Source: Delphinus delphis
Lineage: Eukaryota; Chordata; Mammalia; Artiodactyla; Delphinidae
Reading direction: 5' to 3'
Length of the DNA stretch: 64,000 bases
Assembly: GCF_949987515.2 (NCBI RefSeq)
Contig: NC_082695.1
Location: forward strand, 68,242,265 to 68,306,264
Numbering within the stretch: position 1 is the stretch's first letter; each line of letters opens with the position of its first letter. A program made the translations under genes and the position numbers. Shown here piece by piece: positions 49,326-64,000 of this stretch. The notes beneath the pieces are model-generated. The model had not been told where the DNA came from, did not search any database, and saw only the letters and a list, made by a program, of their open reading frames with translations.

Positions 49326-49762
49326 CAACAACAGATTTTTAACACAATTCTAACGTGTTTTTCTGATCTTACTCCCCAAGCCACAGAAGCAAAACAAAGC
49401 AGAAGGAGGTGGAATAGATATTAGTGGCAGGCACACTGAAAATATCAAAAAGGTACTGATACTGTCTTGTTCTTTGATGACAATAAGTCAACAAGGCCTG
49501 TAGCCCACACGAGTGACTTGTAGTCTCAAGCTTTCTCCCTTTGCCTTATACCGTGATGTCAACAACAGATAAGACTATTCTAATATCCTAATCCTAGAAA
49601 ATAGGCATGGAAAAACTTCTAGGAGTCTATTTTATAAGTTTCATTGGCATCTTTCCATGTTTCTTTCCTTCCTCTTCATCGCAGTGTCTTGTTAGAAAAA
49701 AAAAAAAAGTTCCAGATACATCATTTTTCATAAAAGATGTGTCCCTGTGCTTTTTTCCACAG

Positions 49763-49913
49763 ACCCAGGACTGCATAGGCAACTGTATTTTCTGCAAAGA
49801 CCATCAAATGTAGTAGCCATTGAAGGAAAAGATGCCATCCTGGAGTGTTGTGTTTCTGGCTATCCTCCCCCAAGTTTTACCTGGCTACGAGGAGAGGAAG
49901 TCATCCAACTCAG
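49763..49913 (+). CDS. DCC: DCC exon encoding first half of Ig domain 3 (probably exon 4)
   Basis: Internal coding exon of DCC giving the N-terminal half of the third extracellular Ig domain, which helps form the bent Ig1-4 head of the receptor. Translation begins in a split codon (G/AC) as [18 protein letters not shown] and ends RGEEVIQLR. The first Ig cysteine lies in LECCVSG and the core tryptophan in FTWLRGEE. The acceptor is a T-rich tract ending ttttttccacag at 49762; the donor is CTCAG/gtatta at 49914. The 151 bp length gives phase 1 in and phase 0-plus-2 bases out, and the exon at 51118 completes the split Arg codon. Human DCC, from memory, has DAVLE where this has DAILE. The frame is open throughout. 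Confidence 0.96.
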
Positions 49914-55899
<5,986 letters not shown>

Positions 55900-56340
55900 A
55901 CTGTTGGGTGCCTCCTGTATACTCTTTCAAGTACCCTTTGGGCATAGAGAGACATATGACACAGATCCAGGCCTCAAAGATTAGTTAGGTAAACAGACAA
56001 GAAGTAGGCAATTATTAAAAAAAGTCAAAGAACAGCTGGGAGAGAGGGAGGTGTGGGACCCTGAATAAAGATTTCAACAAAGATGAAAGAATGGGAGTTG
56101 GGGCTAGGACATTGGGAGGAGAGGTGGAAGGAGAGCCTTCTGGGCAGGGGAAAGGAAGTGGGCAAAGGTTTAGAGATAAGCAAGGGATGGAGAAGGGGGA
56201 GTGATTATGGGTACAGAGGGAATCTGATGGTGGAGTGGAAAAGTGGTATAGATCCTGACTATGTTGCTAATGTGGTTAGATTTTTATCTTAAGGGTAATG
56301 GAAAGATATGGAAAGATTTTTGAGTTGTGGCTTACCAACT
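55900..56340 (-). mobile_element. L2 fragment
   Basis: Starts with gggtgcctcctgtatactct, then atccaggcctcaaagatta, ctggg-rich middle, then agggtaatggaaagatatgg, the antisense L2 order. Confidence 0.6.
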
Positions 56341-57113
56341 TTTCATCTTGTTTAGTTATCTAACTCTCTTATCCTCAGTCCCTTCTTTTGTGAAGAATGA
56401 TAATTACTTCATCATAGGATTTGATGACTACTTGGGTATGAGAATTGGGAGAGAAGGGTTCCAGAATATAGCAAGGCACAGGTTTGGGTGCTCCGGGAAA
56501 TAAAGAAATGTAAGATGCTCTTCCAGCCCTCATGAGAAGCCTAGAGCGTAGTTGCAAAGATTAAGCAAAAACAAACTAAAACAAAATGCCATAAATATTG
56601 AAACATCCCATGTATTCTCTTCATAACCAGTTTTCCTCATCTATAAAATGTCCATAGCAACAACTGGTCCCTGCATAATTCTCACAAATTGTGGAGGAAT
56701 CATATAATGATGTCCTAACAATACACAGAGATAGTATTTTTTTAGAAATTTAGAAATCTCTCAATTTAAATCTAAATTTAGATTTAGAAATATCTAGAAA
56801 CATAGACAAAAAATCAGGTTTGTGGCACAAGGATGATATCCAAATTCATGAAGCATTTTATATTTTTTACTTTCCTCTGTCCTCTATGGCCTGCTAGTCA
56901 TTCTTTCTTCCCAGCTAGATTGTGAGAAACTTAAAAACTGATGCTGTGTCTTTTTTGTCTTGGCCACTCAAACCCTTGGTTTGTTCTCAGGCTCATCTGA
57001 GTTTGAAATATATGAAATACAATTGAATGTGCATTGTACATCAATTATCTGACTTTCTATCAAAATATTTCATAAGCTCTCCATCGAGACTCTTGTTTTT
57101 TTTCCTACCCCAC
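56341..57113. other. Intron with decayed MIR/L2 pieces
   Basis: MIR-like inverted sequence near 56345-56480 and an L2 3' piece near 56915-57010 (cagctagattgtgagaaac). No gene. A TTTAGAAAT-rich direct and inverted repeat cluster lies at 56740-56800. Confidence 0.4.
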
Positions 57114-58050
57114 TGTTATGTGCTGAATTGTTTCCCCCAAATTTCTAGGTTGAAGTTTTAATCCCCACTGTGACTGTATTTGGAGAGAGGACCTTTCAGT
57201 AGGTAATTAAGGTAAATGAGGTCGTAAGGGTGGGGCCCTTATCCAATAGAAATGCTGTCTTTATAAGAAGAGGAAGAGGAGATGGGGTGTGTTCAGGGTG
57301 GTATGGCAGTAGACCACCCTGTCCCTTCCAAACTCTGAACTTTCCCACACTGCCTCCCTCCTGCCACCTTTCAGATGCTTCCGGGCACCTGGTGTTTATT
57401 GAGTGCCCTCTGTGCCTGGTTCATTGCTGATTTCTGTGAGGCTTTATAAAAGAATGAGAGTGTGTCCGGCCACAGTTGTAGTCTTCTGACCCTGGTCTCC
57501 AGTCACAGCAGCCCTGGGTTTGAAGTGATTACAGGCTGCCTGTGCACTGGTCATTGGTAATGTGGGCAGTGGAAAAGTTGCAAGGGTTGCAGGTTTTACG
57601 GGATCCATACTGGTCCCTTTCCAAATAGGACAGCCTTCAGTGACTGTGGCAGTGACCAAGTATGAGACAGTGGAGGGAGTCAGGCTGTCATGCATTCACT
57701 GCCTAAGGCCTGAGTCTGCCCCCCGCCATGACCCCGACACACCCCCTGTGGATGAGCATAAGGGTTTCCTGCCAGGTGGGCTGATCACATGCTGGAAAAA
57801 ATTTTTAAAAATAAAAAGAAGAGGAAGCAATGTCAGTTCACTCTCTCGGCACACACACACAGAAGAGACCATGAGAGGACACAGAGAAAAGCCATCATCT
57901 GTAAGCTACAGAAACAGGTCTCACCAGCAGCCAACCCTGCTGGCACCTTGATCTTAGACTTCCAGCCTCCAGAACTAAGAAAAAATAACTTTCTGTTGTC
58001 TAAGCCACACAGTCTGTGGTATTTTGTAATGTATACCACAGACTAATACA
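57114..58050 (+). mobile_element. MaLR-type LTR (MLT1/MST-like), split by a 549 bp insertion
   Basis: Left part 57114-57276 starts TGTTATGTGCTGAATTG and reaches ccttatcc and ataagaagaggaag. The right part 57838-58050 resumes and includes accttgatcttagacttcca, gttgtctaagccacacag and an ACTAATACA end. Its own TG...CA ends are present. The interrupting sequence is described separately. Confidence 0.75.
57277..57825 (+). mobile_element. Retro-inserted sequence with a 5S rRNA-like inverted 5' end
   Basis: Lies inside the MaLR LTR, flanked by the 12 bp repeat aagaagaggaag (57265-57276 and 57826-57837) and ending A-rich (ggaaaaaatttttaaaaata). These are marks of LINE-driven retrotransposition. Its first 38 bp (57276-57314 with the flank) match the reverse complement of 5S rRNA nucleotides 39 to 1 at 34 of 39 positions, including 17 exact in a row, and the match stops at 5S nucleotide 1. 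The remaining 510 bp I cannot identify; they could be part of a processed transcript. The 129-codon frame at 57562-57951 runs through the junction and is not evidence of a gene. Confidence 0.65.
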
Positions 58051-60289
58051 ACTACAGAAAGGGTGGTTGTTCTATGCATTAACCTGTTAATCTTGATCAG
58101 TTTTACAGAGGCAGAAGCTACAATGGAGAAGTGTATTAGTAACGTTTCTTACATATTGTTAATATGGACAACCTTCAATTTCCAGGAGTGTTAAAAAAAA
58201 AAAAACAAACTCCCTCTTACAATAGCAATTAATCAAAACCCATTTCTTCATTTATACAATTGAATATATGTAGTTCTACTATCCTTATAAATTTAGTGTT
58301 TGCTTGTCTTATTTTTTCTTCAATATCATCATCTTTTTATTTAGTAATTTTGAAGTATAAGGTACCACTTTAGATCCTATCATATTAAATTATCTGACCA
58401 AATTTTAATAATATATATATATATATTATTAACTATGAAAAAACTGTGTTTGTTTTCTAAATCAACTCTTAGGTATGCTCTATAAATTCACTTTACTACA
58501 ACAAGCATGTAAATGTTGACACACACCATCAACTCTCAGATATGTCTAGTAAGGAAAGGAAAGGAAGGACGGAAACGTGATAATTAAAAATTGATATGGC
58601 TTTATTTTTTACATATGCTTTAGTTTTATAATTTTTTGTGAAACATATGTATCATTTGCTGCTACTTTCCCAGCATGGATAGTTGGCCAAGCAGAAAATT
58701 AACCCATCCAGTTGTTTGGAGAGTAAGTGGCACATTCACCTGCCATTAAGGTATTCAGTCACCTCCTTTATAAACTTGCTGGTGGATCACCCATGTTGGG
58801 TTTTAGGCTTATGTTCTTAGCCATGAATGGAAAATAGTTATCCTAAAATATATTAATTAATATAATATTTACTCTTTTATTACAATGTATAACTGTTTGA
58901 ATGGAGTTCTTCTGAATTTACTGCTTCTGCCTAAGTAGCAGTCCTTAAATTTCATGTCTACCTATAATTGGCCTTTATTAGCAGTGACAACCGCCCCCCC
59001 TCACCCATACGCATTTAATGATCATAGTCATAAAAGCTGTGCCTTAGGTAAGTTTATATTGATTATCCTTCACAGGCAATTGCCAAATGGATCATATTGA
59101 AGTTAGAGTTTTTCCATGTAGGGGTATGATCCCAAATGTAGGATGCAAGTGCATAAAGTAAGGCAGAATTAAAATTTTAAAATTCATATATTAGCTGTTT
59201 CTTCCCATCACTGTGTTGATTAGTTATCATAATTACTTTCCTCACCTGAGATCACCACTGTCATGAGCATATGCAAAAGTTCTATCCAAAATGATGTTTA
59301 GAAGATTCTGTGGAATGCATATAGGTATTAGAAGAAGAAAAGTGGTAAACTCAGGCTGTTAGTAATAAAATTATTTGATTACGACTGCAATTATACCCGG
59401 CTATGGAAATACTAGTTGGATTAGTGGTAGGATTTATTTATTTATTATACAGATATTTATGTGCAGGCCTACTATGTGAATCTCTACTCTCCTTCCCTCT
59501 TCTTTGGAGAAAACAATTTGAACAGTGTTTTGCATTTATCCTTGAGATGATTATGATCTAATTTTTTTCTTTCTCGGACAGATAAGGAAGGAAGTAGAGG
59601 CCCCAGAGGGAAAGGCAAAGGCTATGTACTAATTCAGAGCATTAAAAAAGGCAATCTAAGACTATGATTTTAATTAGCCCTAACAATCTCAGCAAGGTGA
59701 AGTGACCACCTGTGGTTTAGAAGAACTGCTGACAGTGGTAGAAAGCTGCCCAAAAGGGCATTTCATGCCAAAATTTTCCTGAAGTACCAGAAGTACACGT
59801 TATCCCAGAAGGAGTTTAACTCTGTGATAGGACTCGAACTAAATTAAACAGGAGTGTTTTAATTAAAGTTAGCAAGAGTTAGCATCAATTGCACTTGCCA
59901 ATTTTTAAACACTAGGGAGGAAAGATATTTCCTTATATACTTTCTAATTTTTTTTCTGACTTATTATTTGATATATCTAGGTATACTCATTTCAGTAATT
60001 TTACATAGTTAGGTGTGGATTCATCTTTAGTATAATCCGGTATATCTGAGCAGGAAACCTCCAGAGTATGCCTAATATTCATGCACCTGAAATTCACACT
60101 ATTAAGACCAAGGGTCCCACTACCACTTGGTGGCAGTGTACCTAAGGGCAAAAAGCACCAACTTGAGAACCCAAGTCTTAAAATGGTGGACTCTATTAAA
60201 GCATTTGGAGTTTCTATCTATACATTGGTTGATTCATTTATTCATTTGTTCAACAAATGTGTATTTAAAATACAGTAATTCTCTCACCT
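58051..60289. other. DCC: DCC intron, unassigned
   Basis: AT-rich unique sequence with an AT palindrome at 58405-58432. A 10-base T run and short A runs. No gene or nameable repeat. Confidence 0.55.
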
Positions 60290-60304
60290 AATGCTTTAAA
60301 AAAC

Positions 60305-60632
60305 AGCTTTATTGGGCTTCCCTGGTGGCGCAGTGGTTGAGAATCTGCCTGCTAAAGCAGGGGACACGGGTTCGAGCCCTGGTCTGGGAGGATCCCACAT
60401 GGCGCGGAGCAACTGGGCCCGTGAGCCACAACTACTAAGCCTGCGCGTCTGGAGCCTGTGCTCCGCAACAAGAGAGGCCGCCATAGTGAGAGGCCCGCGC
60501 ACCGCGATGAAGAGTGGCCCCTGCTTGTCACAACTAGTGAAAGCCCTCCCACAGAAACGAAGATGCAACACAGCAAAAATAAGTTAATAAACTCCTACCC
60601 GCAACATCTTCTTAAAAAAAAAAGCTGTATTG
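60305..60632 (+). mobile_element. Older CHR-type SINE, long form, inserted in old L1
   Basis: Body about 60314-60622: gggcttccctggtggcgcag at the head, A box TGGCGCAGTGG at 60326-60336, B box GGTTCGAGCCC at 60369-60379. It has the longer 3' region (gagtggcccctgcttgtcac, agccctcccacagaaacg) and an A tail. Target duplication agctttattg (60305-60314) and agctgtattg (60623-60632), one mismatch. More diverged than the other copies. Confidence 0.92.
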
Positions 60633-61130
60633 AATATCATACATTAAAATTCACATACTATACAATTTTGCATTTAAAGTGTACAATTTAATGGTTTCAG
60701 TGTAATACAGATGTGTGTGACCCATCTGACCACAGTCAATTTTAGAACACTTTCATTACCTCCTACTGTTTAGCTCTCATCCCCTTGTCCTCTTGTTCTC
60801 TCTTTCTCCCTACCTTACCCACAGCCCTAGGCAACCACCAATCTACTGCCTCTGTAGATTTCCCTATTCTGGACATTTCACATGAACAAAATCATAGACT
60901 ATGTTGTGTTTTGTGACTCGTTTCTTTAACTTAGCATAATATTTTCAAGGTTCATCCTTGTGGTATATATCGGTACTGCATTACTCCATTCCTTCTATGG
61001 TCAAGTAATATTCCATTTGTATAGACATATCATGTTTTATTCATCCACTCATTAGTTGATGGACATTATCTCCACCTTTTGCCTCTTATGAATAGTTCCA
61101 TATAAACATTTGTGCACAAGTTTTTGTGTG

Positions 61131-61132
61131 AA

Positions 61133-61170
<38 letters not shown>

Positions 61171-61366
61171 GGTACGCGGGCCTCTCACTGTTGTGGCCTC
61201 TCCCGTTTCGGAGCACAGGCTCCGGACACGCAGGCTCAGCGGCCATGGCTCACAGGCCCAGCTGCTCCACGGCATGTGGGATCTTCCCGGACCGGGGCAC
61301 GAACCCACGTCCCCTGCATCGGCAGGTGGACTCTCAACCACTGCGCCACCAGGGAAGCCCAAACCT
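61131..61366 (-). mobile_element. CHR-type SINE inserted at the edge of a younger L1
   Basis: T run at 61136-61168, body to 61361 ending gccaccagggaagccc. Short duplication aacct at 61131-61135 and 61362-61366. It sits within the left target duplication of the L1 at 61374-61972, so it is the youngest layer here. Confidence 0.92.
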
Positions 61367-61980
61367 ATTTTTTCTAACATCTTTATTGGAGTGTAATTGC
61401 TTCACAATGTTATGTTAGTTTCTACTGTATAACAAAGTGAATCACCTATATGTATACATATATCTCCATATCCCCTCCCTCTTGCATCTCCCTCCCACCC
61501 TCCCTATCCCACCCCTCTAGGTGGTCACAAAGCACCAAGCTGATCTCCCTGTGCTATGCAGCTGCTTCCCACTAGCTATCTATTTTACAAAAAGAGTCAT
61601 ATACCACAGTGTTCATTACAGCACTATTTACAACAGCCAGGACATGGAAGCAACCTAAGTGTCCATTGACAGATGAATGGAAAAAGATGTGGCACATATA
61701 TACAATGGAATATTAGCCATAAAAAGGAACAAAACTGAGTTATTTGTAGTGAGGTGGATGGACCTAGAGTCTGTCATACAGAGTGAAGTAAGTCAGAAAG
61801 AGAAAAACAAATACCGTGTGCTAACACGTATATACGGAATCTAAAAAAAAAAAAAGGTTCTGAAGAACCTAGGGGCAGGACAGGAATAAAGATGCAGATG
61901 TAGAGAATGGACTTGAGGACACGGGGAGGGGGAAGGGTAAACTGGGACGAAGTGAGAGAGTGGCATGGACATGAACCTAT
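61362..61980. mobile_element. Twin-primed (5'-inverted) cetacean L1, about 600 bp
   Basis: Two head-to-head L1 pieces: 61374-61588 is the L1 3' end on the minus strand, and 61589-61972 is the adjoining ORF2 end/3' UTR on the plus strand. Against L1 copy 2 the pieces are neighbours with a loss of only about 15-20 bp at the switch. The repeat aacctat flanks the unit (61362-61368 and 61974-61980). This is the classic twin-priming product. Confidence 0.88.
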
Positions 61981-62375
61981 GTTTTTAATTCTCTTGGGTA
62001 TATGCCTAGAAGTGGAATTGCTGAGTTGTATGGTAACTCCATGTTTAATCATTTGAGTAACTACCAGCCTGTTTTCCAAAGCTACTCTACTATTTTACAT
62101 TCCCTCCAGCCATGTATGAGTGTTTCTATTTCTCTACATCCTCACCAGCACTTGTTAATAGCTGACTTTTTTATTCTAGCCAGCCTAGTGAGTATGAGGT
62201 GGTTTCTCATTGTAGGTTTGATTTCAATTTCCCTGATGACTAATGATGTTGAGTATTTTTTCATGGGATTATTGGCCATTTGTATGTATTTTCTGAAGAA
62301 ATGTCTATTCAGATCCTTTGCCCATTTTTAATTGGGTTATTGGTCTTTTTATTATTGAGTTGTAGTGGCTTTTTA

Positions 62376-64000
62376 TGGGCATATGTGTGTGGAGTGAAGT
62401 CTTCCACCTTGATAGGAACAGGCTAAATGTAACGCCACAGAGGAACTTCTAGGGGCAATATGCGGTCATCGGCTCCCTGGGTGGAAATGTTTGAGTTCAT
62501 AAACACTGTCTTTTCTTGCCTTGCTTTTCTCTTTAACTGACACTCTGTCATGCATGTGCACTGCTCTTGGATCATTAGATCTGATACAACCTGCACTGAT
62601 GTGACAGCCTCCATCCTTCCCTCTGTTTCTATAACTTCTTGTTAATTTAATTATTAACACTTAATGCATTGGTCAGGCAGCTTCCATGGAAGTTCGTAAT
62701 GTGAGTTGTAATTACGTATGACTCAGATTGGTTCCTCAAGGGGAGGGGTTGTATCTTAGTCATTTTCATGTCCTCAGTATCTTATATACTAGTTGGCATG
62801 GACTAAGCATTAAGAAACTTGTAAGAAATGCATAGTTTTCTCTCTCAGAATTGAATTTGTATTTTCATCCTACATGTTGAATATGTGGGGAAAAAAAAAA
62901 GTGTCTCATTCATTTACTCCTTCTTGTGACAAAAGAAAACCCACAAAAACAACAAGATTGTGCACAACCCTCAAATTCCAAGTCTTCTTTCTCATTTTAT
63001 CTATATTCCTGTGGTTCCGAAAAGCTATTCCGATGCGTGAAGTTTTAAGTGCACTATAATTAAGACATGACAAAGGGTTCTAAATCGCAATTGAAATATT
63101 TTAGTAATTACTCCTTGTGAAACACATTTGGGTTACAAGTTCAGTAGGAACAAAATGGACAAAGTTAAAGATGAAGCAACTGCGTCATCAAATGAGGCAT
63201 CTCGTAAAGATGAAGGCTAAACATTCTTGTTCGGCAGCATCCCCCCAACCGTCTTTTCATTATTAGGTATTCTAGCAAAAATGAAAAACACAAAACAAGA
63301 AGTCCTCTGTGTTCCCTCAATTTAGGAAATGTCACATCAAGCAAAGTTAAATTGAACAAGTACACACTGCAGGTTTTCTCAGAATCTCTAACAGGAAATG
63401 GTATGTGCAATTAGCAAAGACTATAGAGTTAAAGGTCATTTTTTCCCTATGTTTGGAGGATGAAAGTGCTTTAGGTGAAGAATATCCTATTATCAGCAGT
63501 AAAGCTACACCAGTTTAACTTATATGTAATTTCAACTTACTGTATACATTTCTGTGGAAACTGCCTACCCAATTAAAAGGGGATTTTTACCATGGTTAAT
63601 GGGTGTGGTCATTTTTTTATTCTTGAAGTTCAGACCCATTACACATTTGGTAGGAAACAACATGACGCCTTTTTAATCACAGCCCGGTGCTTCCCTTCTG
63701 CTAAGAAAAATAAGTGTGATATTTGTGAGTTTGCATCCATTTCTTCTTTAGGGGGCCAGCAAAGAAAATAATTAACCCCGGTGATTAAATTATACAATTC
63801 CGTTTTCCCTTGGTGTGTTCTTAGTGACATTCAAAAAAATAGTTAGTGAATCCAACTGCTGAGTTCTTGGTCATAACACTTCATCACCTATTTCCAGTGT
63901 ATGAAAATAAAAGAAATTTCAAATGACTTGGGGGATTGTGTGTGGGTGTGTGTGATTCTTAAAGGATGTTTAGCCAGATAGAAGTAAGGATTGTGTATGT
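62376..64000. other. DCC: DCC intron, unassigned
   Basis: Unique intron with no nameable repeat or gene. Frames of 60-81 codons (for example 63165-63410 -) lack any recognisable feature. Confidence 0.55.

Larger units (their letters stand above)
60290..62375 (-). mobile_element. Old L1 (L1M-type) 3' half, host of nested insertions
   Basis: Antisense old L1 readable in three pieces: 60290-60314, 60623-61135 (taaagtgtacaatttaatgg, aagtaatattccatttg, tgtgcacaagtttttgtgtg) and 61974-62375 (ctagaagtggaattgctgag, cctttgcccatttttaattg). Removing the insertions restores a continuous L1 order. Confidence 0.85.

Noticed and set aside
57562..57951. 129-codon frame as a retrogene product
   Set aside because: It crosses from the inserted sequence through the target duplication into LTR sequence and matches no protein I know.
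60326..60379. tRNA gene suggested by good A and B boxes
   Set aside because: The boxes belong to a tRNA-derived SINE followed by the SINE 3' region and A tail; no complete tRNA fold.
61110..61418. Frames with long Phe or Lys runs around 61.1-61.4 kb
   Set aside because: Produced by the SINE tail and body read in several frames.

Overview
This is a 64 kb piece of a mammalian nuclear genome, and the repeats point to a whale or dolphin. Six copies of the tRNA-derived SINE that opens with GGGCTTCCCTGGTGGCGCAG (CHR family, typical of cetaceans and relatives) lie beside several cetartiodactyl-type L1 elements. There is no sign of bacterial, phage or plasmid DNA. The species assignment is inference from repeat families recalled from memory.

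The only host gene I can support is DCC, the netrin-1 receptor, on the + strand. Three exons are visible: 34659-34943 (second Ig domain), 49763-49913 and 51118-51254 (together the third Ig domain). All have good AG acceptors and GT donors, and the reading phases join correctly. The rest is intron: the end of a very long intron (1-34658), a 14.8 kb intron, a 1.2 kb intron and the start of another long one (51255-64000). Every other open reading frame is either a decayed L1 frame, the antisense of one, SINE sequence, or an unsupported short frame.

Region by region: 1-5752 is a near-complete minus-strand L1 with a SINE in it and its 3' end outside the window. 5753-14215 is intron with old DNA transposons (MER5A-like, MER20), L2 and L1 fragments and one SINE. 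14216-21036 is a second, almost full-length minus-strand L1 with target-site duplications. 21159-22165 is a 5'-truncated L1 that appears to carry a 344 bp 3' transduction, and 22292-22792 is a probable solo LTR; both sit in an old L2. 24748-25142 is another LTR. 26231-33940 is mostly unique intron. The DCC exons follow, among MIR, L2, hAT and old L1 fragments and two more SINEs. 57114-58050 is a MaLR-type LTR split by a retro-inserted sequence whose 5' end looks like an inverted piece of 5S rRNA. 60290-62375 is a four-layer nest of L1 and SINE insertions.

I did not find a new gene system. The items most worth checking are the 3' transduction, the 5S-rRNA chimeric insertion, the twin-primed L1 nest, and the 71-codon frame kept open in both L1 5' UTRs. 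Both large L1s lie antisense to DCC, so any antisense promoter in their CpG-rich 5' UTRs would point along DCC. Repeat names rest on recalled consensus sequences, and repeat edges are approximate unless target-site duplications fix them.
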